Part shown: positions 27,301 through 42,300 of the stretch, piece after piece
Layout of the letters: the number at the start of each line of letters is the position of its first letter
Position numbering within the stretch: position 1 is the first letter of the stretch
The notes under the pieces: generated by a model
Databases searched by the model: none
What the model was told of the DNA's origin: nothing
Seen by the model: the letters and a program-made list of their open reading frames with translations, nothing else
Translations under genes and position numbers: made by a program
Assembly (NCBI GenBank): GCA_947579605.1
Contig: OX388307.1
Span: 9,463,237 to 9,527,236 of the forward strand
Length of the DNA stretch: 64,000 nucleotides
Direction of reading: 5' to 3'
Source: Athripsodes cinereus
Lineage: Eukaryota; Arthropoda; Insecta; Trichoptera; Leptoceridae

Positions 27301-30300
27301 GGAGCTGAAAAATTATAGACCCATTGCATTGCTCAATTCCATATCAAAAATATATGAAAAAGCTGTCAATCAACAATTATCACACTACTTGGAATCAAAC
27401 CAACTGCTATCGGGTAACCAGTATGGTTTCCGGAAGGGAAAAAGCACCTCAGACGCTATACATCGTGTAACTGATTTCATTGTAAGAGAAACTGACGCAG
27501 GTAAAAAGTGTCTGGCAGTTTATCTGGACTTAACAAAGGCATTCGATACGGTCCCTCACGAAGTATTACTAAAGAAACTGAATAATATTGGAATCCGGGA
27601 AGGAACACTTCAATGGTTTCAAAGTTATTTAACAAATAGAAAACAGACTGTGAAAATCGGATATGAATATGGAAACTATATGCTAACCAAATACGGAGTG
27701 CCACAGGGAAGTGTATTGGGACCTACTCTCTTTTTAATATATATATAAATGATCTATGTAAATTGAGTAGTCCAGAGAGAATTGTTGCATTTGCCGACGA
27801 CACAGCCTTGCTATACAGCGGAGAATCATGGAAGGATGTTTTCGAGACTGCAAACAGAGAGGTTAATAAAGTTAAGGTATGGTTGAACGCTAATTTAAAA
27901 CAAAATATACAACGTTTAGCATAGACAGGAGACAACAGCCACAAATAAAAGAATTTAATTTGGTCATACACAAATGTATGTTGCCCAACAAAGTATGTAT
28001 GTGTGAGCCTCTTGAGTGCGTCGAGGTATACAAGTACCTAGGTATATATATTGACCAACACTTGAGATGGGAAACCCACATCGAACAAATAGTGAAAAGA
28101 TGTAGAAAGCTTACGTTTTTGCTCAGAATACTGAGGGGCATTTTAGATAAAAATATTTTGATGACGGTTTACTACGCATTGGCGCAAAGTGTTATGGAAT
28201 ATGGTATAATAGGTTGGGGAGGAATGGCAAAAACTCTCTTAAATCCACTGGAAAGAGTACAGAGATCCGTTTTGAAGGTTATGAGATGGAAACCATTCAG
28301 ATACCCAACCGAACAACTATTTGCAGAAACCGGGGTGCTAGACATCAGACAATTGTACATAAAGAAGATAATATTGCATCTGCATCAAAACACTGCTCCT
28401 TACCAACCAAATTACATACTATCACATAACACTAGAAATCGACGACAGCTAAAGCCTCCGGGATTTTCTACAAGTTTCGCCCAGAGATATTATTGCTTCC
28501 TGGCACCTAGAATATACAATCACGTTATACCAAAGGTAGAGAGGGATATATCCCAAGACGGTGGAAACTTCAAGAAACTTGTGGAGTGGCTGAAGAAGAC
28601 TGGGAGGCAGAGTTCAGCTTTTGCACTTTTAAATGTATACAGATAGATTGGCATAATATTTTATTATGTTTGATGATTGTTGATTTTTGTTTAGTAAATA
28701 GGAAATAAACAATCCTGTGGAGCACCCGGTAAAGAATTGGTCTCCCACTCTTCTGCGTAAGTTTTCGAGTGTCCTGTAAAAGGCAGGTGTTCGAAAAAAT
28801 AAGACATTTTACATCTTAAATTCAGCGTTGAGGTTTGCCACCCATCCTGAATGTCTTGATTTTATACTGGCACGAAGAGGACAGTTTGCATGTTTCTTAC
28901 ATGCAGCTGATCTGCTGGCTACCCCACTTGTGGGATATGCCGTGATGGTATAGTAGTAGTAGTAGTAAAAATAGGAAAACAAAATGGTATTGTGTGAAAT
29001 CGTGCTTTTTATGTTGTTTAAGTGATATATATTATATAGTGTACGTGTGAATACGGATTCCACTGCCTCAGAACAGATTAAAAATCTAGTGAGGCAGTGT
29101 AATTTCTTCACTGCATTGGAATGGAATATCTACGTGATTAATGTTGTTGCTTTGTTTTATTTGCTGTATTTTTTTTATATATTTATAAAATTTGTTCCAT
29201 TTGTTGTGAGGAAATAAATTTATTTCATTTCATTTATTTCATTTCATCATCATCATCATTAACCCCTTGTTCATATTGAATAGGTTTCTACAAACTAGAA
29301 ACATATTTACAAAATAGTCACATATCTCAGGGAATATAAATATTATATAAATAGGTACAATCAGGTCGTCTGCCACAAATAAGGCATGAGTAACATTAAG
29401 ACACCTTCACCGAGTCACAAATACAATTAGACACCAAGAATGGGTAGAATAACTCATCAATGAATTGAAGATGTATTTTACAAGAAACTATTATTCACTT
29501 ACATAAATAGTCTGAGACTTTTAGTCAAAGATTTCACGGAGAAGTATCTAATATAAAATAAATAAAACTCAGGAGTTATTTGAATATAATAAATAAATAA
29601 ATTATAAAATAGCAATAATGTTAAAAGTAATCATAATAAGAATATACCTACAGCATAAATTTTACTTGTAATTGAAAATTCATACCATCCGGTATTCCTC
29701 ATAAATTGGGTAGCTAGCGGAAAAATCTGCACTTAGTGTCAATTTTCAGAAACAGTGGCACACTCCATCGCTTAACTCTTTGGAGCTAGTGCGGCAATTT
29801 TCAGATATACCAAGATTTTCAAAAAACACATTGAAAGGGGCAGTTGCCCCATCTTTAAAAGTCGACAAGCGTCGAAACTCTGTGTCGTGCACTCCTAAAG
29901 GAAGTTCACATATGTAGTGTATCATATATAACATACCTACCTAGTTAATACCTATTCAAATAGGTTGACTATCAGTGAGTGTGATCAATTGAAATGATTA
30001 ATCTAGAGTGGTTCATTGAGCAATGTTGAATTTATTAAAATATAAAATAATTCATTCGTACGGTATCATTACTAGTTTCTCAATACCAAAATAAAATATA
30101 CATACAATAGTAATCTTGTTAAATGTATTGATAGATTTATATAATCACATAATCTGTCGTCTGTGATATAAAGATAAGGGCTTCCTCTGAAATAATTACC
30201 ACCCTACTTGTAATATGTTGTTTACACGATTCCTCTAGAACAAGGGCATGAATAATTAATTGGTTTGCAACATTGTAGTAGGTAGTAGGAAATACATACA

Positions 30301-33300
30301 TACTCTAGGAGTAGGTGTACTTGTTAATTATGATAAATTGCTAGTTTTTTGCTATTAGTCTGGTTATAATTAATTTTATATATAAATTATACCTCTGGTA
30401 TTCTACGATACCAATACTATGGCGAAGTATTTATTTGTGTGTAATTTTTAACATAAGAACGGGTATTTTTGATATAGACAATGTATCACCTGCAACTTTA
30501 ACAACAAGCTTTTTCATCTAATCAGATACCTTTTTAACAATAATCGTGAATAGAAAAGATGAATTATCGATTTCTTCTTATTTCGAATAAAATTGATTAA
30601 TGTGCTTAAATTTTAAATTTTCTTTTTTTCATTTCAGCATTAAATCATTAAAAATCAAACTCTTATATTTAGTAATTCCATAGTAATTTTATTAATCACG
30701 AGCCAGCTTTCAAGAGCTTCCTCTCCATCATAAGGCTTACGTAAAGATACATGAACCTGATGATGAGAGCGGAAGCTCTTGAAAGCCATCTCGCGGTTAA
30801 TAAAGCCACTGTACAAGTACTTAATGTAAGAGTTTTATTTTTAATGATATAACATCAATTGCCACCTAGTATCGACAACATTGGCATTACATAAATATTT
30901 TTATTAATATTCTCCATATAAATTATATTTTCTATTTAAAATAATATTTTCAAGATCATGAATTTTGAACTTTGTTTATTTCCCACTTTCTGCTTTAGCT
31001 ATCTCCAGTAACAATGTATTTCGACATTATAAATATATTATTTTACTATGTGACAAGTACAATATGAATAAGAAATCCTTTTGAGTCCATTGCTTATTTT
31101 ATAAAATTTGCTATAGAGGTAGTAGAGCACTATATAGTTGCAGAACCACTATGCATAATGTCACGTGCATAGCCACGCCACTACGGGGTTATGAACCACA
31201 AGTTATTCATTAAATATATTTTAATTATTGTTTGTTATTTATGTAAAATTATAAAACCTATTAGCTTTATGGTAAGCTCGCACGTTTACCACATATTGCC
31301 CAGCATGTAGTGTAGTGTGAGTTGGTACATCATTAAAGGTAAATCTATTTAATGACTAGTAATTAATATATTGGTGTGTATGTATGTATATGTTTGTTTC
31401 TTTATTTCAGGACGCCTGTGTCTCATTATGCTGGGGATGTGTGCTCTCGTCTTAGGAATAATACTTAGTTCAGTGCCATGGGTAGATTATTTAGTCACAA
31501 AGGTAAGTTTTTATATATAGTTATCAAGTATCAATATTTATAATTTATTTATAATTCATTGATTTATCAACTTTTGTCTTTTTATACCTAGTTACCTATA
31601 TATAAATAAAATAAGTATGTTATAAAAAGAATTATATACAAAATATTTCACATTTTGAAACTTGTTAATTTAAATTCTCCATAAAAACCACCACAGAATC
31701 TAACACTTGTGGAAGTTACTTGACTAATTTAATATAGTGAGCAAACAATTCGTCCTCATCGCGACAATAAAACAAACATCTCTAAATTGAAGATTAATAT
31801 TTTCACGTAATGTTTTATGAATAACTGACATCACATGACACGTAAAAACTGTCAGAAAAGAGTGATAACAATTTTATATTCCGAGAGTCCGCAGATCTCT
31901 TTGACTACGGACAAGTTAAAGAAAATGTTCACTTCACAATGCCAAGCTTTCTTGATGAAAGTGTTTCACAACAATGATTATACGAGCATACTCGTATAAT
32001 CATTGTTGTGAAACAGTGTTGTTGTTTTGATACATTTTTAAATTAAAGGTAAAAATTAAAGCTTTAGATAGTTGTATGATGATTAATTTACATGTGGGTA
32101 CCTATTTATCTACATAGACTTTTAATAGCATCACAGATAGATACTTTAAAGTTCTAGTAGTTGATGATAATACTGAATAAATGGATTTGTCTCCTAGCAT
32201 CTTCCTACTTTTCTTAATATGTAGGTATAGGTACTTACATATACCAACGAGATGTTATATGGAACTACAAGAGTGTGGAATAACAGCCTACATCCTTGAT
32301 AGCTCAGACAGTTAACTATCTTAATAAATATTATATCGATAAATTAATTACCGATAGGAAGCGTTATGAAAAAATCTAAATAATATTTATTACAAGTAGA
32401 ATTGTTATGATAAAATAAATGACTTTATTGTATTATTCATGTGTTAATTAGATTTATATAAAACATTTAATTATTATTTTACAAGTTAATAAAACTACTC
32501 ACGTCAATGGAGACAAATACGAAATCTTTCCTGTTATTAATATCAATACATTTATAATTAATATAGGTAGGTGTACATAATCTACTCGTATTAGGATCTT
32601 ATAATTATATTTCCGCCTAATATTATGTATGCATGTGCACAATTATTACAATTTTATATTATTTCATATTTAATAAAATGAAACGATGCTGATTATAATT
32701 CATTTTAAACAATTAACAACGCATTGTATATCGAATTAAACATTATTATAAACTTTGACCAAATACCTAAATAAAGAACTTTTTTCTAAGTAATATGTAA
32801 GTTAAGTATTTTTATTTAGGTTCATCATTATAATATTAAGTCTGAACATTATAAAGTGTATTATGTAAACGACAATGAACTTTCCGTTTGTAAATGAAGG
32901 ACAGAGATTATGGTAAAAATAATAGTCTTCTATTATTATTATTATTTATTATTATTATTTTTATTATTATACCATCACGGCAAATCCCACAAGTGGGGTA
33001 GCCAGCAGATCAGCTGCATGTAAGAAACATGAAAACTGTCCTCTCCGTGCCAATATAAAATCAAGACATTCAGGATGGGTGGCAAACCTCATCGCTGAAT
33101 TTAAGATGTAAAATGTCTCAATTTTTTCGAACACCTGCCTTTTACAGGACACTCGAAAACTTACGCAGAAGAGTGGGAGACCAATTCTTTACCGGGTGAT
33201 CCACGGGACGAAGGTCTTCTATTATCAACCTAAATTATTTTTTATTTACAGAATACCTACTTGTATTTTTCTTAACAATAGATATATACACAATTTATAA

Positions 33301-36300
33301 CAATTGAGTTATACACTATCCTCAGTCTTTCCCTTAAAATTTCTTTACTCGTTCCCTCCAAAATCAATCAGAGCTCGTGAATCCTTACCTAAATAGCTAT
33401 AAAAACATTAAAACTGAAATTTCCTTTTTTCTTGCAGAATTTAAAATTATCAAATGGTTCGCTTAGCTTTTTATATTGGCAGAGGCCGGGCGTAATGAGA
33501 TTATCGAAGGTTTACATATTCAACATAACCAATCCACAAGAGTTCCTAGATTATGGAGAGAAACCTAAACTACAAGAAGTTGGACCTTTTGTATACAGGT
33601 AATATACATAATTATCTATCTTGTATTTATCTTCCTACTATACATACCTACATATAATATATTGGCATTTCTGCGTAGAGTACAAAGTAGATACCATTAA
33701 TATGCACGGAAAATAATACAATGATATCCATAATGTATACACACCTTATAATGTAGGACATATTAGGTAGTAAAGGTAATTACGTTGCGTAGGTGCTAAT
33801 TACAACTAAGTAAAACTAAGAAGAAAATAAAGATGAATAGGTACTTGGAACTTTTATAATATTTCTAAAATGGAAATAAAAATATATTAAACAAAACAGC
33901 TAATGTTATATGTATTATAAATACCTCATAAATATGTCTTCATTACCTTTATAAAAATGTCATGAACTTGGTATAATAAAAATATCGTTCATTATTGATA
34001 TGACGTGTTGATTTTGATGCAGTATTTTAGAATACATACATTCATTTTGTTTGTAACAACACAAACACATCATTATTAATGTGTTTTAAATGTACCTACC
34101 CTCATTTTGCATCCTTCAAATGTTTAATGTCAGAAGGAACGTCATGAAATAAGTATGATAAAGAATAAAGTTTAAATCCAGCAATTACATATGTAGGTAT
34201 ATGAAATTAAAATAACGTCATGACAAAATGTATAGTGTACAGTATGGCATATGGGTCATGTGAGATCAAAACTCAACAATACAAAGTACAACAAATATCA
34301 TAACATCCAACATTGTATTATTTTCATTGTATTGTACGTAGGTACATACCTATCTATATTATAATATGTATTCAAATAATATGTATGTAGATATAAATGT
34401 TATATTAAGTAGGTACCTACATACATATCAGTATGAATCTAAAATATCATAGCTCATTTTCCAATAAATATTACGACTACATCGTAGCTGATAAACGTCG
34501 AAAACAACGTTATTCCCAAATAATTATTCATAAGTTATTCATTATAATTATTTCAAATAGAAGGGAAATATAAATAGTTTGAGATATCTTTCTGCAAAGA
34601 CAGATGTATTATAATAGATTTCAGAATGTTGTGTGTATCAATATGGGGTAAACTAAATCAAAGTATAGGTATTGTATTATTTGGGAAGTATATCATTTGG
34701 GGAAATAATATTTTAACTTATACCTACTCAAAATTATTTTTATTTTGCAGGGAAGACATGCAAAAAGTGAATATCAAGTTTCATGACAACGGTACCGTGA
34801 CATTCCAACATAAGAAGATTTTAGAATTTGTTCCTGAGATGTCTGTTAGCAAAGATGAAAAACTGACTGTTCCCAATATACCCCTTCTGGTAGGCAAATT
34901 TCTTATATTTCCCCTTAGGTAAATGTTTCAAATAAAATATGCATGATTTATTCTTAAGAATATACCACTGTTCATACAGTTTTCGAAGGAAAGGAAGAGT
35001 ATATAGTACATCATTATAAAAAAATTACACTATGGGTTTTCTATCATTACTACTTACATGTAGGTACTAATAAATTATTTTAAATATATATTTTGTTTAT
35101 TGTCTCATTTACATACTTTTAATCGAAATTGGGGTGGTTGGTAGCATGATAGTAGTCTCGGAATTTCAACCGAGAATCTCGGGTTCGATTTCACCCACTG
35201 CCGACTTACTCCACCTTCACAACACAAGCATATTCATGTCTGTTTGGGTTACTGGGATGTATTTGCTTATTTCAAATCCAGTTAATTTTTATTTAAATAT
35301 ATAATATGGATAAGAACTATGATGTCATAAAATGACAAACAGTATTCATATAAAAATGTGTCAAAAATCAATATTGAATTTTCTTAATAATAAGTAACAG
35401 TGCAGCAATGACGATTTTGTATTTTTCCAATCCTTATATAAATATATGTTTATTTCACATTCCAAGAAAAAATGTAAATAGTCCCTACTTGATAGGTATT
35501 GTATTTATTTAAAGCATAGGTATACATAATACATTATTATGTAGGTACCATATGAGACATTTGTAACACAATGTTTAAAGATGATATTTAATAATATATT
35601 TTCCTTATTGAGAATATTGTATTTCTGGTAAGATCTCTCACATGGTCATACATATACTAAATCACATTTGAGAGATATATAGGTAATATGTAATCGCATT
35701 GTATATTATAATATATCTACGGAACGAAGAATGCCATGGACACATGCACTGGCCCTTTGATTTACTTTTATTGCTCAGTTATCTTTACCTTAAGGTTAAT
35801 TTTTCATTAAAATATTATACTTATTATATAGATATAACTAAATAATTTATAAATTTTGTGGTCGCATTATTTGGTACACAACCTTCGATAAATGTTATTC
35901 AAATTTTTATTTATTGCTTTTTAGTTTTTAATGTTAATTTTTGTAATTTCTCAAAATATTTATATAAATATTTTCAGACTCTATCGACAAAGAGTAATTA
36001 TCTTGGATATTTTCTTCAAAAAGCCATATCCTTGGCTCTATTGATAGCAAAAGCGAAACCTTTCGTCTCAGTTACTGCAGATGAGCTGGTATTTGGTTAT
36101 GATGATCCGCTTGTCACCTTGGCCCACAACTTCTATCCCAGAAACAAAAGACCGATGAGCAAGATGGGTCTTTTGATTGCAGTAAGTAAAACGATTTTTT
36201 GTATAAAAAAATATTTATGACTCATTAATATTATAAAAATATGTTTTTAATGTTCAGGATACTAAGAGTTTATTTGTTATTTAAAAATCAACTAGGCACT

Positions 36301-39300
36301 TACTCGCAAAATGTAATTTAAAAATATAATTTATCACATCATTAACTTCCGACGGAGACAAATCATCTTATTGCAATAATGATATGTACCTACCAGGTTA
36401 ATATCATATTTTACATCATTACTCAATTGAATCGCTACACTTCAGTGCTTATTAAAATTAGTTTACGTAAACTAACGAATTTAAATGTAAGCATACCTAT
36501 GTATAAGTAAATACGGACAAGACAATAAATCCTTGGCCTCCCTTTATACAGTATTTTATGGTTAAGGACAAATGAAAATAATTATGAATATATTTATATC
36601 ATCTTACATATTTAACATTTAATAAATGGGATGTCATTTTTAAAGATTAAGGCAATATTATAGTATGTGTCAATAATGAAATTTACATAGCACATATTTT
36701 GAACTACTTATACAATTTTACACAAATATACAGTAATTTAGTTCATACTTAAGTCACAAAACAATTCTTTTTAGTTATTTCTTGTCCCGTGTGTATTGGG
36801 GTGATTAAAAAAATTTTAAAGTATTTTTTACTTATGTGACATACCCCATTCAATTTTCTATATAGCTTAAATATTCGAACTCCTTATAGCCGCTCTCTTT
36901 GAAACTTCTTTTAAGAAAAATACTTTAAGACTTAAAAAAGAGAACTATGTGTAATTAATAAATTAAATATATGCATAATTATGACTGTAATTTGAGTTAC
37001 AGTATTTTTTCTAGTACCTAACGGTCTTTGTACGATTTATCTGTGAAATTTTAATAAGCTACACAGTTTGCATAAAAGAAGGCGGGAATAAAATTGTTAT
37101 TTACTGCGGATGAAACTAGGTACATATAATATTGTGACAGAAAGCTCGAACGGAATATAGGACATGCACGTAAATTGCTCAAGAATAATTTTGTATTTAA
37201 ATATTTTATTTCACAAGTAAATTTCTTCGGACTATAATGATTTTCGTCGTACATCCCTCACTAAGCATTCTTTATCTCTTTTACTGATTTTTTTTGTGTT
37301 ATACTCAATTCCGCGCGTTAATTCAATTGCATTCATTCCTGACTTGACATTTTTAGAATTCCTCGGTCGTTTTTCGATTTCCGGATTGATGAATGATTGC
37401 AATTATAGTTTATTTTTAAGTATGGAAAAGTGAAGGAAGATGATAAATATCGATTTTACTCAATACTCGAGTTCGTCGGTAGCCAGGAGGTAGAATCTCG
37501 ACCTTGTGAACAAATGGTCCGTGGTTCGATACCAGGTGCTGGCAAACTCCCCTTTCACGATATAAGCTTTTGGTAGCTTACTGTGAAAGGTGAACAAGGT
37601 TGTATTTGGGTTTATAACAATAGCCAATCGAGAACAAGGTGTAAAATAATTACAAAGTACGTGCAGAAGCCAAGGAGTATATTTGCCGACTAAAAATAAA
37701 AATAGTCGCTACACAATATATGTAGAAATACATAAGAGTATTATTATTGAGTTAAAAGTTTAATTAGTAGTAAAGTGAGTATTAGTGAGCAAAAAAGTGA
37801 GTACTTTGGTACCCAATTTTGCCAGATTGACAAACACTTCTAGTGTGATTGAACAATGTGGAAAAAATGAAGAATATGATGCTTATCAGTGTGGATTCCA
37901 AAAGTTATGTAATAATATCTTAACTCTTTTATTGAATGAAATGGATCAGATGAGTATAGAATTAGACAAAGCAAATCACGTTAAACAAATCCTTATTGGT
38001 CTGTCAAAGGCTTTTGATACTATGAGACATGATAATTTTTTTTGTATTCCCTGAACAAGGTGGGATTTAGAGGTAGAATGTTGCTTCTGATTGAAAACTA
38101 CGTTAAAGAAAGAATTGAAATCACAAGAGATTTTGACCAAGTAAGCACAGTGAATACCATTAATTTAGGAGTAGGTACCTCAGGGATCAATTTCGGGAAC
38201 ATTCTTTACCTTTAATACATAGATGACCCACAGTTCACTCCCAGTCCACTCTATACTGTTGTATAGTGTACATTATGAAAGTACCTTGTAGAATGACATC
38301 AATGACGAACTTAATAAATTAGGTATAAGTTTCGTGACTATAATATTATAAGTCGCTTAAAATTATTGTATATTAAACAAAGTACATAGTCCTACTCTGA
38401 GTCATAATATAAGAAATGTAAAGACTAGAACAGATTAGAAAAGGTATGGATTGTATTACGAAAAAGCAAAAACATTAATTAAAGAACAATCCAAACAGGA
38501 TAAACAACTCAACAATGTAGAAATGTTCATTAGACGCGTAGAGTAATGGGTTTTGGTTAAGAAGAACAGTTATATCGTTTATTTTTTTATTTCCTGTTTA
38601 AACATTAAAATGTATTTAATGTTTCATGGTTTCATACATAAATAAATAAAGTTTGAAAATTTTATTTGAATATTGAAATAAATTAGGTATGTGATTTAAA
38701 ATAACATTTTGATCCTAAAATGCTTGTGAATATAAGTTTAATATTTTATGGAGTACCCATATTAACCAATTGTCGAGCGTGGGCATCCGCTGCAATACCT
38801 CTCTAATTCTCAGGGCCCGTATTCAAAACACATTTTAGCGTCACGTTTTGGTTCGAATACAGACGACGTTGCGAGAAAGTGTAAATTTTCGTAGCTAAAG
38901 GACACAATACTTGTGTATTTTAGCTACGAAAATTGTCACTTTCTCGTAACGTCGTCTATATTCGAACGAAAGCAAACCGAATAGGTAACTCTAAAATGTG
39001 TTTTGACATGGGCCCAGGTTACTGATTTCAAATATCTTTTATTATAATATAGGTACATAAGTGCACATTAGATAACACAAACAAATGGCAAACAATGTAC
39101 ATCCATAATAACGTAAAACAAATAAGATATAGAGTACCTACCTACATATGCAAAGGTTTTATTTTAATGTTGTTTGGTTTCTTTCGTCATCATTTGAATT
39201 GAGTTTAAAGTTCATTGTTATACAGAGACACCTTTACATATATGTCGCCAAGTTAAAAATAAAGAGTATATTACGTTTTTAGTATATACCTATATACCTA

Positions 39301-42300
39301 CATTATTTTAACAAATACTTATACTTAACAAACTTACGAACACTATATAGACTAACTGTCATCTTTGTATTTGAAGGTACATGTCGCTGCCCGACAGTTA
39401 ACCAAATGGACAGGCTGTTAGTTAATTATTTGTTTGGTTTCGTTGTTCGTTCAACATTCTGCCTGATCGATATTAGCCCGATTTTTTACGTTTTGCTTCT
39501 TTATTTGGTACTTGAGCGTTAGAATCAACTAATGTTGCATTTAACAATTTGGCTTGACCTCTGCCGGCATTTATGTAACTAACCGCCTAGCTATTCAGTT
39601 AACTGGCTGATTCAATCAATTATCTGGCGGCGACAGGTACACCAATATACTCAGAATACTTATTCAGCTTATACTCATGTACTACTTATTAAAATATATG
39701 AAAATGTTACCTTACAGAGAAATGGAACTTTAAATGAAGTATCCACCATCCATACAGGACACACTGGGATGGAAAACTTCGGTTATCTGGACAAACTGAA
39801 CGGTCTAGATTATTTGCCCTACTGGAGGGAAGAACCTTGCACTGATATAAGGTAAGGAACCAGAAAATAGCATGATTTAGTCTTAAATAAAGTGAATGTA
39901 AAAATAAACAATAAGTCGTATCATACAAACCTATTAAATGCTAATAATTTATACAGGGCTTCAGAAGGATCCTTCTTCCCTCCAAGAGAAGTTACAAAAG
40001 CAGATATCGTGCATGTATATGATAAAGACTTGTGTAGGATCTTACCGCTACAGTATAGAGGACCTACAGTCAAAGATGGTTAGTTTGTTTTTTTACAATT
40101 CTGCAAAACTTTGCATAAATATAAAAATAAGTTTTCAAACATTTTCCTGCACTCCTACGTTTTTAATTCCAAAGTAATAATTATTCAATATATTATTAAG
40201 TTTTCATAATATTAACAGTTACATCATTGAACTACTCGTGTCTATTTTATCCGCTAAGTTTTAAATATTTACTATATCTGAAATATTTTTCTCCATATTC
40301 ATGCTTTCATTCATGACTTCCTTTACACTGAGGTAAGTACCTACCTTTATGTAAATAAATAAATAAACATCTGTTAAATTGTGATTTTATTCCATTGAAT
40401 GCTTCGGCCTGTAGTAATATTCGAACTAACACCTGTGCTAATAAAATAATTTACAATCATCACTCGCAATGTTGTACCTACTGCAGTTGACTAACACAAA
40501 TCTTCTAATTATTCCTTAAGGTTATTAAAATTGTTTCTGAGAGATTTGAGCATTCATTCTATAATGTTTGATTTCAGGAATCAATGCAGATATGTACACT
40601 CCATCAGATGATGTATTCCAAACTGTAGACAAGGTGCCAGAAAACAAGTGCTACTGTCCAGGAAATGAATATTGTCCTCCTAAGGGTCTGCAAAATATCA
40701 GTCCGTGTCAATATGGTAACGAAAAATAATATACATATTTACATATTACAAATTTATTTATTTATTTAATATACGGCAATTGCCTTTTACAAAAAATAGT
40801 AATACAAAATGAAATAAAAATTGCATTTCACATCTGCTATAAAATTACAAATTATAAAAATATATACATTTTACATTCAACTGTACAACATAAGTGCAAC
40901 AAACATACGGGTATACCTAAATACAACAACAACAACATTATGCATCTATAAGTATCATTGCCACTATAGTAAATCCATTGAATCGATGAAAAATAAACAA
41001 AATCTACCCAACTGATGACAATAATGTTATGAAGAACGTCAAACTATATACTGCAATCAATACATGCTGAACTTGTATTTACTAGACACTCGTGCGCTAA
41101 GCATTAGCGATGCACAACATTCAAAATAATCACCATAAAATAATACAGGTGTGCAGTACAGACACCTACTCTATAATCTTTACGTAAAATTTAAAATCTG
41201 TGGTATATTAATAATAAGTCAAGCATCTATGTGTTCAATAAACTTACCTTCACATCAAATTTACAGAAAATACATATTAAGAAAATAAGGAGACATACAT
41301 ACAAACAAAATACTAATGAAAAGATTATGGAAGATTTGGCACAGTGTAATGCTAGTCATAACCAATCAATACGCATTATTATTATGAAGTATTCTGTATT
41401 ATTAGACAATTAGCAAATATCAATTTCACAAAACAATTATATATCCACATAGGGGGAGTGGGGGCACATTGATACAAGGGGAGCAATGATACACCATAGG
41501 TATCGAGAAAACTGTTTTACCTACGCGGTCCTATCATGGACTAAAAGTTGACGTTAATTATATCATTTGAGTTGACCACGAAAGGTCAGCCGCCATATTG
41601 TCCATTTTTAAGTTATGTGTTGAAGTGTGTTTTTGTGTGTCAAAAGTAAAAAAATATCACTGGCGTAAAATTTTATTATTCACGTCAGTTTTTTTCTTTT
41701 AGCCGTGACACTATAGCAAAAAGTAGGCTGAGAAAAAACTGAGACTCCGAAAAAAAGTGTATCAATCTGTCCCCACTCCCCCTACATGTGTAAAGAAAAA
41801 AAAAGAAAATATAACAATTATATTCCTATGTATGAAAGCTATTTTATAACTGCAATAATACGAGAAAACTGGCTTACTATTCTCCTTGGGCTATCAGTGG
41901 TGTCACATGATGGTGGGGTACTGGGGTCTGCCTTTTTTTTCTTCGCTATGTGGTTCTAATCATTTCGTCTTTCTAGGTGACATTGCGTTCTTAAATGTTC
42001 TGCCTTATCACTTCCCGCCACCTACGTTTGGGCGGTTGGGCTTTCCTCTAAATCTTCTACCTGAAAATTCAAGATGTTGAATCTTATTGACTGTCATATT
42101 GTGGTCTTTTGGACACAATCATGTCCATGCTATCGCGGCCTGTTTCTAATATCATCTTCTTCCCTACTACACATACACCTAGACTTCCGGGAATGTAGGA
42201 GTTTTGGGTCTTATCTAACTTGTAGCATCACATATCATTATTAGTATCTTCCTTTCAACAGTTTGGATAGCACGCACATATTTTAGGCAGGTGTTCTGCA

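Larger units (their letters stand above)
26735..29275 (+). mobile_element. LINE (Jockey/CR1-like non-LTR retrotransposon), 5'-truncated, with nested SINE
   Basis: Coding sequence for most of the reverse transcriptase and its C-terminal region (26735-28646) is followed by a 3' UTR split by a SINE at 28713-28968. The 3' UTR resumes at 28979 and ends in AATAAATTTATTTCATTTCA-type repeats and (ATC)n at about 29275. The endonuclease is absent, so the copy is 5'-truncated. It sits in the sense orientation in intron 1 of the CD36-family gene. Confidence 0.9.

Noticed and set aside
32967..33152. 61-codon minus-strand frame ending LLATPLVGFAVMV
   Set aside because: Lies wholly within the RTE-tailed retroposon. 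A similar frame in the 28.7-kb copy exists because both are near-identical repeats. Left as a repeat property, not a gene.
39707..39928. 73-codon minus-strand frame
   Set aside because: Antisense shadow of receptor exon 6 and its donor.
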